DNA of 64,000 bases from the NCBI RefSeq assembly GCF_016909175.1, contig NZ_JAFBFI010000006.1, positions 1-64,000 of the forward strand, written 5' to 3'. A program made the translations under genes and the position numbers. Each line of letters opens with the position of its first letter. The first letter of the stretch is position 1. The notes beneath the pieces were generated by a model, which was given only the letters and a program-made list of their open reading frames with translations, made no database searches and had not been told where the DNA came from. This DNA comes from Peribacillus deserti. GTDB taxonomy: Bacteria > Bacillota > Bacilli > Bacillales > DSM-1321. This document shows positions 1-7,896 of this stretch, piece after piece.

Positions 1-258
1 ACAAGCATAAGACGAGCAGGTCGTGGGAAGCGGTTTTTCTTCCCATGGACTGATTGGATTATGACTCGAGGGTCAAGGCGCTGCAGCTGGACAAATCAGA
101 AAAGCGGAGGTATCCGCACTTTAGCTAAGATCGCCACGTCCTGTGGCAGCGCCGTCCTGACCTGCATCCGCAGGCCTCCGAATTGCACAAGACGAGCGGG
201 CTATAAGAAGCGGTTTTTTTCTTCTCATGGACCGAATGGCTTGTGACTCGAGGGGCAG
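1..258. repeat. Dispersed intergenic repeat with an internal direct repeat
   Basis: Two imperfect copies of a 64-65 bp unit lie at 9-72 and 189-253. Each starts with AAGACGAGC, has AAGCGGTTTTT in the middle and ends in GACTCGAGGG. The DNA between them is G+C richer than the surroundings and carries short palindromes such as GCCACGTCCTGTGGC. Compound repeats of this general look are common between genes in Bacillaceae genomes; that comparison is from memory. The left edge may extend beyond the window. A 73-codon minus-strand frame crosses the repeat but has no credible ribosome binding site and is not called. Confidence 0.65.
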
Positions 259-315
259 TGATGGATACCTGCAATGGAACCATTCATTTAATAGGGGTTT
301 TTTTAACAGAAGGGG

Positions 316-480
316 CCTCAATCTTTTAAGACTGATCCTCATATTTCGAAAATCCTATTAAAAATTGATTTTCCTCTTAAAAGTTGGATTTTGCCCCATA
401 AATCCCAAAAAAACCTCTTAAATTCCAAAAAAACCTCTTAAATTCTGAAAGGCCCTCTTATATCTCTAAAAACCGTCTTA
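316..480. repeat. Degenerate ~20-bp tandem array
   Basis: The heptamer CCTCTTA or a close variant recurs at 316, 337, 354, 373, 394, 414, 434, 454 and 474. The last five intervals are exactly 20 bp and the earlier ones 17-21 bp. Spacers are A-rich, for example AATTCCAAAAAAA. Units have diverged and it is not a CRISPR: repeats are short and spacers resemble one another. The rest of the stretch to 686 is A+T rich and shows no gene. Confidence 0.6.
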
Positions 481-686
481 AAACACCGAAACCCTATATC
501 AAATGGACCAATGCGCATGATAAAACCGCAGATTTGGTCTAGATTCAATCAAATTACAACGAATAGCACAACGTGTCCGGCACAAAAAGCCAAGTACAAG
601 AGCAGAAGATCAAGTCCAATCCTAATCATTCCGCCAAAGCCATAACGAAACAGCCATTAACCAAAAATAAGCAATCCATTCACACG

Positions 687-1460
687 TTAAACCCCGCCGT
701 ATCTTCTGGATCTTTTCTGAAAGTCAGAAATTGCCTCTAGCAGGTGGTCTTCGCTAAAATCGGGCCAATAAACTTCTGTAAACCAAAATTCAGTATAAGC
801 GAGCTGCCAGAGCATAAAATTACTTAAGCGGATTTCGCCGCTGGTTCGGATCAGCAGATCTGGATCTGGGAGTCCTTCAGTCATCAGGTAATTGGAAAAT
901 AGCTCCTCGTTCACTTCGTTTTCATCTATTATACCACTTTTAACATCTGTTAAGACCTTTTTCATAGCATGCAGGATTTCTGCACGGCTTCCGTAATTAA
1001 GGGCAAAGTTCAAAATCATGCCTGTATTGTGCCTGGTATCGGTGATTGCTTTTTCCACAGCATTTAAAGTGTGTTTCGGCAATGCTTCCTTTTCACCCAT
1101 CATTTGCACCTTCACGTTTTCTTCTATCAGTTCCGGCAAAAAAGTGCCTAAAAATTCTTCTGGAAGCTTCATTAAAAATTCCACTTCTGTCTGCGGCCTT
1201 TTCCAATTCTCCGTTGAGAATGCATATACCGTAAGAGTTTTTACACCAAGCTGGCTTGCGAGCTTCGTGATTCTTTTTACAACCTTCATGCCTTCGTGAT
1301 GGCCTGCGATCCGGGGCAGAGAGCGTTTCTTAGCCCAGCGTCCATTGCCATCCATAATAATAGCAATATGTTCCGGGACCGGCATTTTTTTTGTTTCATT
1401 TATCTTATCCGTTGCATGTATTGAGCTGCTTTTGTTTTTCCAGCGCTTCAAAATTTCCAT
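687..1460 (-). CDS. uppS: Isoprenyl transferase (undecaprenyl diphosphate synthase)
   Basis: This 257-residue cytosolic enzyme makes the C55 undecaprenyl diphosphate carrier by cis-addition of isopentenyl diphosphate to farnesyl diphosphate, for peptidoglycan and teichoic acid synthesis. The family signature IIMDGNGRWAKKR is at residues 35-47, with the catalytic Asp at 37. NFALNYGSRAEI and RTSGEIRLSNFMLWQ follow, and the length is normal. The ATG at 1460 is preceded by AGGTGGGG about 10 nt away. A terminator behind frr and a 326-bp gap separate it from frr, so it probably has its own promoter. cdsA, the usual next gene, is absent from the remaining 686 bp. Confidence 0.96.
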   Translation of the reverse strand: MEILKRWKNKSSSIHATDKINETKKMPVPEHIAIIMDGNGRWAKKRSLPRIAGHHEGMKVVKRITKLASQLGVKTLTVYAFSTENWKRPQTEVEFLMKLPEEFLGTFLPELIEENVKVQMMGEKEALPKHTLNAVEKAITDTRHNTGMILNFALNYGSRAEILHAMKKVLTDVKSGIIDENEVNEELFSNYLMTEGLPDPDLLIRTSGEIRLSNFMLWQLAYTEFWFTEVYWPDFSEDHLLEAISDFQKRSRRYGGV

Positions 1461-1786
1461 AACATGTATCCCCCACCTGAATTAACTCTAAATAAGATTC
1501 GGACAGAGTAATTTCAATATGTATTGATCAAAAGAATGAATCTATTTAATAATAACAAAAAAAGCAGCAATCTCCTATTATTAATGGATAACTGCATAAC
1601 AACCGGGGCTCTGAGCAAAATAGGTATCTTTTACTCCTATTACTCCCGCCTGGCAGAAGCCACCGTCTGCACTTATTTTGGAGGGCTGTACATGCAGGAT
1701 TTATTAGCAGATTACTTTATTTATACACCCAGGCTAGAGGGTTAGAACCTTTTTGAAGAGCATATCATTCTGAATTTCATTTAGAT
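1461..1786. other. Gene-free gap upstream of uppS
   Basis: This is the non-coding stretch between the frr terminator and uppS. A weak sigma-A-like pair for uppS, TTGAAA with 17 bp then TATTTA, can be drawn on the minus strand, but its -10 is poor. A 73-codon plus-strand frame (1524-1745, TTG start) has no Shine-Dalgarno and is not called. Confidence 0.35.
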
Positions 1787-1811
1787 AAAAAAAAAACCCC
1801 CTCTACAGGGG
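1787..1811 (-). terminator. Rho-independent terminator after frr
   Basis: On the minus strand CCCCT-GTAG-AGGGG forms a 5-bp GC-rich stem followed by ten T residues. It lies 20 bp past the frr stop codon and should end the pyrH-frr transcript before uppS. Confidence 0.85.
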
Positions 1812-1830
1812 CAATTATCTTAATATTTAC

Positions 1831-2388
1831 TTATACTTCTAAGATTTCTTTTTCTTTGTCTTTTGTGATTGTATCCACTTTTGCAATATAAGAATCCGTC
1901 GTTTTCTGAATTTCTTCAGAGTATCTGCGCAAGTCATCTTCTGTGATTTCGCCGTTTTTCTCAAGCTTTTTCAAATCATCATTAGCATCTCGGCGGACAT
2001 TTCTCACTGCAATTTTAGCATCTTCAGATTCTTTTCTTACTTGTTTAACCAGATCTTTACGTCTTTCTTCAGTAAGTGCCGGTATGGCCAGGCGGATAAC
2101 CGATCCATCGTTTGTTGGATTAAGGCCCAAATCAGATTTCAAGATGGCTTTTTCAATTTCAGAAAGCACTGTTTTATCATATGGCTGAATAACTAACAGA
2201 CGAGCTTCAGGTACTGAAATTCCCGCTACTTGATTAATGGGTGTAGGTGCACCGTAATAATCCACTGTTATTCTGTCAAGCAGTGAAGCATTCGCACGTC
2301 CGGCACGGATGCTTGCCAGCACACGGCTATAAGCGCCAATTGCTTTATCCATTCTTTCTTTTGCGTTAGCAGTTAATTGTTTTGGCAT
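1831..2388 (-). CDS. frr: Ribosome recycling factor
   Basis: The 185-residue product splits post-termination ribosomes together with EF-G so that subunits can be reused. The sequence matches the family over its full usual length: the helical-bundle N-terminus with [13 protein letters not shown] at about residues 28-40, [15 protein letters not shown], and a helical tail ending in a run of Lys and Glu. It starts 2 bp after the pyrH stop, and its Shine-Dalgarno GGGGGAAA lies in the last codons of pyrH, so translation is probably coupled. A strong terminator follows. Confidence 0.97.
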   Translation of the reverse strand: MPKQLTANAKERMDKAIGAYSRVLASIRAGRANASLLDRITVDYYGAPTPINQVAGISVPEARLLVIQPYDKTVLSEIEKAILKSDLGLNPTNDGSVIRLAIPALTEERRKDLVKQVRKESEDAKIAVRNVRRDANDDLKKLEKNGEITEDDLRRYSEEIQKTTDSYIAKVDTITKDKEKEILEV

Positions 2389-2390
2389 AA

Positions 2391-3113
2391 TTATTTCCCC
2401 CTTACAATGGTACCGATGGTTTCACCCATTACGGCACGTTTGATATTTCCTTTTTCCATAATAGAGAACACAATGAGAGGTATATCATTATCCATGCATA
2501 AAGAAGATGCAGTAGAATCCATAACAGCCAGTCCTTCTTTCAATACATCCAGATAGGAAAGCTCTTCGTATTTTATTGCGTTAGCATCTTTAAGCGGATC
2601 TGCACTATATACGCCATCTACATTATTTTTCCCCATCAAAATAACTTCGGCTTCTATTTCAGCAGCTCTTAATGCAGCAGTTGTGTCTGTTGAGAAATAC
2701 GGATTGCCAGTTCCAGCAGCAAAAATAACTACTCGTTTTTTTTCTAAGTGTCTGATAGCACGTCTTCTGATATAAGGTTCTGCTACCTGTCTCATTTCTA
2801 TAGATGTTTGAACCCTTGTCTCAATGCCTTGAGTTTCGAGGCTGTCCTGGAGAGCTAATGAGTTCATAACTGTTGCAAGCATTCCCATGTAATCAGCTGT
2901 TGCACGGTCCATGCCCATTTCGCTGCCTACTTTACCGCGCCAGATATTTCCTCCGCCAACGACTACTGCCACCTCAACTCCAAGTTCAGCTACCTCTTTA
3001 ACCTGCTCTGAGACAGATTTGATGACCTCAGGATCCAGTCCAAACCCCAAACTGCCTGCTAAGGCTTCACCGCTAAGTTTTAATACGACACGATTATATT
3101 TTGCGCTGCTCAT
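2391..3113 (-). CDS. pyrH: UMP kinase
   Basis: This 240-residue hexameric kinase of the amino-acid-kinase fold phosphorylates UMP to UDP in pyrimidine nucleotide synthesis. [12 protein letters not shown] near the N-terminus and [11 protein letters not shown] are the phosphate-binding loops; the segment around [14 protein letters not shown] binds UMP. The start is set at the ATG at 3113, which has GGAGG five bases upstream; an in-frame TTG four codons earlier overlaps that Shine-Dalgarno and is unlikely. It is followed by frr with a 2-bp gap. A terminator lies between tsf and pyrH, so pyrH-frr may need readthrough or a promoter that I could not identify. Confidence 0.97.
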   Translation of the reverse strand: MSSAKYNRVVLKLSGEALAGSLGFGLDPEVIKSVSEQVKEVAELGVEVAVVVGGGNIWRGKVGSEMGMDRATADYMGMLATVMNSLALQDSLETQGIETRVQTSIEMRQVAEPYIRRRAIRHLEKKRVVIFAAGTGNPYFSTDTTAALRAAEIEAEVILMGKNNVDGVYSADPLKDANAIKYEELSYLDVLKEGLAVMDSTASSLCMDNDIPLIVFSIMEKGNIKRAVMGETIGTIVRGK

Positions 3114-3170
3114 ATAAACCTCCAACTATGTAAAAATCTGATTCCTTGTTCCACCTGCTGCGAAGATTTT

Positions 3171-3202
3171 AAAAATAGGGAACACAAGGTGTCCCCTATT
3201 TT
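3171..3202 (-). terminator. Terminator after tsf
   Basis: On the minus strand AAATAGGGGACAC-CTT-GTGTTCCCTATTT makes a long stem with a single bulge or mismatch, followed by a T tract. It starts 26 bp after the tsf stop codon. Confidence 0.8.
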
Positions 3203-3227
3203 ACATTCTCATTAATCAAAAAGAATA

Positions 3228-4112
3228 TTAGTCTTTTTTCACTTGGTTCATAACTTCTTCAGCAAAGTTATCCTGGCGTTTTTCGATTCCTTCTCCAACT
3301 TCATAACGTACGAAGCTTTCGATCTTTCCGCCTTTAGATTCAACAAATTTACCTACTTTTACATCAGGATTTTTTACGAAAGTCTGGTCATTTACGCAGA
3401 TTTCTTCATAGAATTTATTGATGCGGCCTTGAACCATTTTTTCAACGATTTTTTCAGGTTTTCCTTCGTTAAGAGCCTGCTCAGTTAATACTTTGCGCTC
3501 GCGCTCGATTTCGTCAGAAGTAACCTGGTCGCGGGATACATAAAGAGGTCTTAATGCTGCGATATGCATAGAAACGTCTTTAGCTGCTTCTTCATCAGTA
3601 GTTCCTTCAATTACTGTTAGAACGCCAATGCGTCCGCCCATGTGAAGGTATGCACCGAAAGCATCAGCATCAGTTTTTGTTTTCACTTCGAATCGGCGAA
3701 GAGTCAGTTTTTCTCCAATTTTAGCAATTGAAGCGTTTATATGTTCTGAAACTGTAGTGCCGTTTTCTAATTTTTGTTCAAGAGCTTCTTCAACTGAAGC
3801 TGGCTTGTTTTTCAAAAGGTGTGCAGCAAGTTCTTTAACAAGTACTTGGAAACCTTCGTTTTTTGCAACAAAGTCAGTTTCTGAGTTAACTTCAAGAATA
3901 ACTGCTTCATTACCTTCAGTAAGGATATAAGTAGATCCTTCAGCAGCAATACGGTCAGCTTTCTTAGCAGCGCTTGCAATCCCTTTTTCACGAAGGAAGT
4001 CGATCGCTGCCTCCATATCACCATTTGTTTCGGTTAATGCTTTTTTGCAGTCCATCATACCTGCGCCTGTTTTTTCACGAAGTTCTTTAACCATTTGAGC
4101 AGTTACTGCCAT
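3228..4112 (-). CDS. tsf: Translation elongation factor Ts
   Basis: The 294-residue nucleotide exchange factor regenerates EF-Tu-GTP. The N-terminal UBA-like domain (residues 1-55, with [19 protein letters not shown]) and the [10 protein letters not shown] signature at about residue 80, whose Asp-Phe pair inserts into EF-Tu, are both intact. The start has AAAGGAGGA about 8 bases upstream. It follows rpsB as in most bacteria, but here a hairpin terminator and a dispersed inverted repeat lie between the two genes. Confidence 0.97.
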   Translation of the reverse strand: MAVTAQMVKELREKTGAGMMDCKKALTETNGDMEAAIDFLREKGIASAAKKADRIAAEGSTYILTEGNEAVILEVNSETDFVAKNEGFQVLVKELAAHLLKNKPASVEEALEQKLENGTTVSEHINASIAKIGEKLTLRRFEVKTKTDADAFGAYLHMGGRIGVLTVIEGTTDEEAAKDVSMHIAALRPLYVSRDQVTSDEIERERKVLTEQALNEGKPEKIVEKMVQGRINKFYEEICVNDQTFVKNPDVKVGKFVESKGGKIESFVRYEVGEGIEKRQDNFAEEVMNQVKKD

Positions 4113-4221
4113 TGTAAAACTCCTCCTTTAAATATATGTAAAATCGTTTGTTCCCTTACATAGTGTCCCGAAACATCCTTTTTTTACAAAAGATTTTGCA
4201 AAGACATCGGGATTTCTTAAG

Positions 4222-4365
4222 GTCTGTTAAACTTGTCTGTTGATTGTAATGAAAGGCACTCGCTTTCCGCGGGCGGTCCGGGAGCCTCCTCGTCGCTATG
4301 CGCCTGCGGGGTCTCCCTTGACTCGCTTTTCCCGCAGGAGTCTCGCGCCTTCCATTCCAATCAAC
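4222..4365. repeat. Dispersed inverted-ended repeat, copy 1 (rpsB-tsf gap)
   Basis: A G+C-rich element has a core at 4239-4365 (127 bp) ending in imperfect inverted repeats: GTTGATTGTAATGAAAGGC on the left and the complement of GTTGATTGGAATGGAAGGC on the right. The interior contains CCGCGGGCGG, GCCTGCGGGGTCTCCC and CAGGAGTCTCGCGCC. A second copy at 36321-36463 is in the same orientation and shares the extra left flank TCTGTTAAACTTG. It encodes no credible protein and can fold extensively as RNA or single-stranded DNA. Similar elements are, from memory, widely scattered in Bacillaceae genomes. Confidence 0.85.
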
Positions 4366-4388
4366 AAGTAATAACAACAGTTTTTCTT

Positions 4389-4429
4389 AAAAAAAGGTGA
4401 TAAAAGGCCTTATCCTCTTATCACCTTTT
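4389..4429 (-). terminator. Hairpin terminator after rpsB
   Basis: On the minus strand the 12-bp arms AAAAGGTGATAA and TTATCACCTTTT enclose a 14-nt loop, with further T residues downstream. It lies a few bases after the rpsB stop and may attenuate readthrough into tsf. Confidence 0.75.
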
Positions 4430-4434
4430 GCTAA

Positions 4435-5145
4435 TTAAGCAGTTGTTGTTTCTGTTTGTTCTTCACTTTGTTTAACTTCCAGGATAGCGTCAGCCATTTT
4501 ACCTGTTAAAAGTTTAACTGCACGGATTGCATCATCGTTTGCAGGGATTACATAGTCAATTTCATCCGGATCACAGTTAGTATCAACGATACCTACAAGA
4601 GGGATGTTTAACTTGTGAGCTTCTGCAACAGCGATACGCTCTTTACGAGGGTCAATGATGAAGATCGCGTCAGGAATACCCTTCATATCTTTAATTCCGC
4701 CTAAGAATTTTTCAAGGCGTTCCCATTCTTTTTTAAGTTGGATAACTTCTTTTTTAGGAAGCACTTCAAACGTACCATTTTCTTCCATCTTTTCGATTTC
4801 TTTTAGACGGGAAATACGCTTTTGAATTGTTTCGAAGTTTGTTAATGTACCGCCCAACCAGCGTTGGTTCACATAGTACATACCTGCGCGAGCAGCTTCT
4901 TCTTTAACTGATTCTTGTGCTTGTTTTTTAGTACCTACAAAAAGGATCGTTCCGCCGTTTGCTGCAACTTCTCTTACGAAGTTATAAGCTTCTTCTACCT
5001 TTTTAACTGTTTTTTGCAGGTCGATGATGTAAATGCCGTTACGCTCAGTGAAGATATATTTCTTCATTTTTGGGTTCCAGCGGCGAGTCTGGTGACCGAA
5101 GTGTACACCAGCTTCAAGTAATTGCTTCATAGAAATTACTGACAT
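4435..5145 (-). CDS. rpsB: 30S ribosomal protein S2
   Basis: The 236-residue small-subunit protein matches S2 throughout: [22 protein letters not shown] at the N-terminus, [18 protein letters not shown], and the [12 protein letters not shown] and [13 protein letters not shown] motifs, with an acidic tail. It has an AGGAGG-type ribosome binding site and its own promoter about 115 bp upstream. A hairpin follows its stop codon. It lies directly downstream of swrB, the last gene of the fla/che operon. Confidence 0.97.
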   Translation of the reverse strand: MSVISMKQLLEAGVHFGHQTRRWNPKMKKYIFTERNGIYIIDLQKTVKKVEEAYNFVREVAANGGTILFVGTKKQAQESVKEEAARAGMYYVNQRWLGGTLTNFETIQKRISRLKEIEKMEENGTFEVLPKKEVIQLKKEWERLEKFLGGIKDMKGIPDAIFIIDPRKERIAVAEAHKLNIPLVGIVDTNCDPDEIDYVIPANDDAIRAVKLLTGKMADAILEVKQSEEQTETTTA

Positions 5146-5149
5146 GTTT

Positions 5150-5255
5150 TGTTCCTCCTAATGGTTTTTGTTTTCCTCCGTCCTAATCATCTCCAGGCAT
5201 AAACTGATAAACAGCACCATATGCCCGAATCCCTGAACGTGTGTAATAACACCGT
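5150..5255 (-). ncRNA. Possible structured rpsB leader
   Basis: The predicted rpsB transcript has a leader of about 110 nt. It contains a possible hairpin with GGGCATA pairing to TATGCC, then purine-rich GACGGAGG upstream of the true Shine-Dalgarno. Many bacteria control rpsB through S2 binding to its leader, so this is a candidate. I cannot match it to a known covariance model by eye. Confidence 0.3.
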
Positions 5256-5260
5256 TGACT

Positions 5261-5289
5261 AATATAGCATATTGAATCGAGACAATCAA
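5261..5289 (-). promoter_or_regulatory. Sigma-A promoter of rpsB
   Basis: On the minus strand TTGATT (5284-5289) and TATATT (5261-5266) are separated by exactly 17 bp. It lies in the short gap between swrB and rpsB and gives rpsB a transcript independent of the flagellar operon. Confidence 0.75.
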
Positions 5290-5302
5290 GCATTTTCACA
5301 CT

Positions 5303-5962
5303 TTAACTTCTGATTTTTAATAAAAGATCGATTTCGGTTTTCCCTTTTTGTAATTTCTTCGCAATCTGGTCATGGGATAGTCCTAATTTTTTTAATTCAA
5401 GTGCCTGCTGGAGAAGAGAATTTATATAGATTTGTTCGTTATCTGACTGTGCATCTATATTCCTATTAAAATGTTCTTTAAAGCTCTTTTCTGTTTCAGC
5501 GGCTGGAGTTGGTCGGCCGGTTAATTCTACTACATCGTCTGGAAATTGATCCAGCAGACTTTCTGCTGCGTCTAACTCAGCTTTTTGTCCCGATCCTTTA
5601 TAAGCGGAAAGAGCCTTTTTATTCTTAACCCGTTTCGGTGTTTGAAGGGAGGATGGATGAGAATTGCTGTTTTCGGCACGGCTGTCTTTTGGAGTAACTG
5701 CGGAAGACAGCTTCTTGGGCGTCTTCAGTTTAGATTCAGCGAAGTTCTCATGTTTGAAAGGTGTAAGCTTTGCTAACAGACTTTCATGGTCCTCTTTCAT
5801 TTCTGCCGCAAATGAGGAAAGGATCGTTTCTAATTCTTTGACTGCTTCTTTTTGATTTTTTTCAAACTGCAGCATACGGTTCTGGCGTGAGTATAAAATA
5901 ATAATTCCCAGCAGTGCAATGATATTTAAGATAAAACTCAAAACTAATAGAAATGCTGTCAT
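5303..5962 (-). CDS. swrB: Swarming motility protein SwrB (YlxL)
   Basis: This 219-residue protein has one N-terminal membrane segment (about residues 3-24) with a short outside end. A coiled-coil stretch follows (about 28-65), then a low-complexity Ser/Lys/Pro-rich middle, and a C-terminal helix-turn-helix-like segment, LKKLGLSHDQIAKKL (about 192-206). This architecture and the position right after sigD at the end of the fla/che operon match B. subtilis SwrB, which promotes activation of the flagellar export apparatus. It is longer than the B. subtilis protein, mainly in the linker. The assignment rests on architecture and position rather than strong sequence identity. Confidence 0.8.
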   Translation of the reverse strand: MTAFLLVLSFILNIIALLGIIILYSRQNRMLQFEKNQKEAVKELETILSSFAAEMKEDHESLLAKLTPFKHENFAESKLKTPKKLSSAVTPKDSRAENSNSHPSSLQTPKRVKNKKALSAYKGSGQKAELDAAESLLDQFPDDVVELTGRPTPAAETEKSFKEHFNRNIDAQSDNEQIYINSLLQQALELKKLGLSHDQIAKKLQKGKTEIDLLLKIRS

Positions 5963-5971
5963 TTGTCCTCG

Positions 5972-6280
5972 CTAACCGGAAAAGTCGACAAAGTTTCCCT
6001 TAAACGGATGGGGAGCTGATGATTCACTCGTTTGCAGGGATTCTTCTTTATCTATTTCTAAATAGGTTCCTTTTTCCCCTTCAATTTCATCCGTAAGATG
6101 AAGCTTTTCCTTTTGATTTTTTCTGGTGACTGTACTTGTTTTCCGTTTGTCTTCTTTATGCATCTCTAGGGAAGCAAGGTCATTCTGAAGTTGTCCTCTC
6201 TGCTGAAGCTGTTCCTGAATTTTGCCCGCCTCCTGAGTGCGCGGCAGGGCGATCTGCATTTCAATAGCTTTCAAGCTCAC
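5972..6280 (-). CDS. Small conserved fla/che-operon protein of unknown function
   Basis: This gene of about 102 residues lies between sigD and swrB. I do not know a function for it. The start is placed at GTG 6280, with AAAGGA about 10 nt upstream, giving a first segment that contains MQIALPRTQEAGK; an upstream ATG at 6322 lacks a good ribosome binding site. The product is hydrophilic, rich in Gln, Lys and Glu, and has no membrane segment. The Gln-rich first half is probably helical; the second half looks disordered. Similar small genes follow sigD in other bacilli, by recollection. It ends 9 bp before swrB, so co-expression is likely. Confidence 0.65.
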   Translation of the reverse strand: MSLKAIEMQIALPRTQEAGKIQEQLQQRGQLQNDLASLEMHKEDKRKTSTVTRKNQKEKLHLTDEIEGEKGTYLEIDKEESLQTSESSAPHPFKGNFVDFSG

Positions 6281-6467
6281 AAGAATCAATTCCTTTCTTA
6301 GAGAGGATGTTCCGCTTTTCATTCAGCCATTTTCGTCCAAGAATACTAGAATCCCAGCTTCTCGAAACCAGCCAGGATAGTAGTTATTCTAAACCGCGAT
6401 TCATCCTGATGGGCACATCAGATACCCGGCAGCCAGCCGCATTAGACCTTACAGCTGTCCAGATAAG

Positions 6468-7229
6468 CTACATAGCCTTCGATAATGTAGTCTTGAGTTT
6501 AAATATAGCTTTTGAATGGATCTGCGATATTCTAGAGGTGGAAAGCTCCATAACCTGTCCGATTTCTGTTAATGTAAGTTCTTCTTTGTAAAACAATTGT
6601 AAGACGAGCTGCTCTTTATCATTTAACATGGAAATAACATGTGCAAGCTCTGAGTATAATTCTTCTTTTAACAGCTGTTCCTCTGGAAGTACAGCTCTTT
6701 CGTCTTTCAACACCATTTTGCTTTCTTTTTCCTCATGTTCCTGCGGCGATTCATCCATAGACAAAATATTAGAAAAAAAGTTTTCATTGATTGCCGAAGA
6801 AACTTCATCCTCAGTCAGCTCCAGCTCTAAAGCTATATCAGCGGGCGTCACAGCACGCATATATCTTTGTTCTAGATTTTCAATAGCCGCTTCAATTTTT
6901 TTCGCTTTTTCCCTTGAACTCCGCGGAAGCCAATCTTCCTTCCGCAGTCCGTCTATTATGGCTCCTCGTATTCTAAAGGAGGCGTACGTGTCAAATTTCA
7001 AATCCCTGCTTGGATCAAATCGCTCCAATGCATCAAATAAACCTACCATTCCCAGACTGCGGATATCATCTCTGCTGACACTTTTAGGAAGTGTAACTGA
7101 AATCCGCTGTACATGGTAAGACACTAAAGGCATGTACTTTTTTACAAGAGCGTCGCCTGCTTGGGGATCGCGGCAGCCTGTCCACTTTTTCCATTGCAGC
7201 TGCTCATCTCCTGTAGTCGTTTGAGACAT
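6468..7229 (-). CDS. sigD: RNA polymerase sigma factor SigD (FliA family)
   Basis: The 253-residue alternative sigma factor directs late flagellar, chemotaxis and autolysin genes. Region 2 is clear (KYMPLVSYHVQRI, then FDPSRDLKFDTYASFRIRG), as is FRIRGAIIDGLRKEDW; region 4 has the helix-turn-helix LTEIGQVMELSTSRISQIH. The ATG at 7229 is chosen because GAGGAGGAG lies just upstream; an earlier start at 7244 would overlap that Shine-Dalgarno. It is the third gene from the end of the operon, as in B. subtilis, so its level depends on transcription reaching the far end. FlgM, its antagonist, is not in this window. Confidence 0.96.
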   Translation of the reverse strand: MSQTTTGDEQLQWKKWTGCRDPQAGDALVKKYMPLVSYHVQRISVTLPKSVSRDDIRSLGMVGLFDALERFDPSRDLKFDTYASFRIRGAIIDGLRKEDWLPRSSREKAKKIEAAIENLEQRYMRAVTPADIALELELTEDEVSSAINENFFSNILSMDESPQEHEEKESKMVLKDERAVLPEEQLLKEELYSELAHVISMLNDKEQLVLQLFYKEELTLTEIGQVMELSTSRISQIHSKAIFKLKTTLSKAM

Positions 7230-7323
7230 GGAACTCCTCCTCACAGTATCGTTTTAAATCATTTCTAACCTGAACATCTGATATTATATCAATACCCTTT
7301 TGGTTTAATAAGTCCTTTTTCAC
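7204..7323 (-). CDS. Possible 39-residue ORF between cheD and sigD
   Basis: A GTG-started frame fills most of the 166-bp cheD-sigD gap and overlaps the first 26 bp of sigD. It begins KKDLLNQKGIDIISDVQ and has a protein-like composition. It has no good Shine-Dalgarno, and the frame is open for ten codons before the GTG (NIPILLAFR). It may therefore be a remnant of a longer gene or a chance frame. No function is suggested. Confidence 0.2.
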   Translation of the reverse strand: MKKDLLNQKGIDIISDVQVRNDLKRYCEEEFHVSNDYRR

Positions 7324-7395
7324 CCTAAAAGCTAGTAAAATAGGAATATTTTAACCTATATCATGGAGCTGCATACTAAATTTATCCAAAAAGCT

Positions 7396-7896
7396 TTAAA
7401 TGTCGGTAACTCCCTTATTCACAGTCCTGATATTCATAATGCCGAGCTTTGGATTGAACTCTATTGTCCGGCCGCTGTTTCCGCCTGTATCTTCACTCAT
7501 AATCGGGATTTTAAGGCGCTCTAATTGCTGTTTGACTGCCTGTACATTCCGTGGACCGATCCGAAGCAGTTCATTTCCGCTCGAAAACTGAAACATTTGA
7601 GCGCCTCCTGCAATTTTTGCTTTTAAGAAGCCGGGATATGCCCCTGCCTCCAGGAGAAGATTTAATAACCCTGGGACAGCCGTATCCGCATACTTGGCCA
7701 GGTTAATCGTTTTCCCCTTTGAGAGGCTTGAGTCAGGCAGCATCACATGCGCGAGGCCCGCGATTTCTTTATTTGGATCATAAATCACTACACCTACACA
7801 TGAGCCAAGACCAGATGTTCTAATGGAGCCGGGAGATTCCACTATATCCATATCAGCAATTCCGACTTTTACAATGTGGCTTAACTCAACTGCCAT
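7396..7896 (-). CDS. cheD: Chemoreceptor glutamine deamidase CheD
   Basis: The 166-residue enzyme deamidates Gln residues of chemoreceptors and binds CheC, raising its CheY-P phosphatase activity. The catalytic set can be read as Thr27, Cys33 (in GLGSCVGV) and His50 (in LAHVMLPDS). Its spacing equals the Thr-Cys-His spacing of Thermotoga CheD. GGAQMF and a C-terminal strand region complete the family. It overlaps the end of cheC by 11 bp, which fits translational coupling of the two partners. Confidence 0.96.
   Translation of the reverse strand: MAVELSHIVKVGIADMDIVESPGSIRTSGLGSCVGVVIYDPNKEIAGLAHVMLPDSSLSKGKTINLAKYADTAVPGLLNLLLEAGAYPGFLKAKIAGGAQMFQFSSGNELLRIGPRNVQAVKQQLERLKIPIMSEDTGGNSGRTIEFNPKLGIMNIRTVNKGVTDI

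Noticed and set aside
121-342. 73-codon minus-strand frame within the left-edge repeats
   Set aside because: It runs through the direct repeat and the array, has no ribosome binding site, and its Arg/Leu-rich sequence follows from the repeats.
316-480. CRISPR array
   Set aside because: Units are about 7 bp conserved in a 20-bp period, spacers are similar to one another, and no cas gene is nearby. The 57371-57590 array fails for the same reasons.
1524-1745. 73-codon plus-strand frame between uppS and frr
   Set aside because: TTG start without Shine-Dalgarno, on the strand opposite to all other genes, and no recognisable family.
4222-4365. Insertion sequence or transposase gene
   Set aside because: The element is only about 126-144 bp, with no coding capacity; it is called a repeat.
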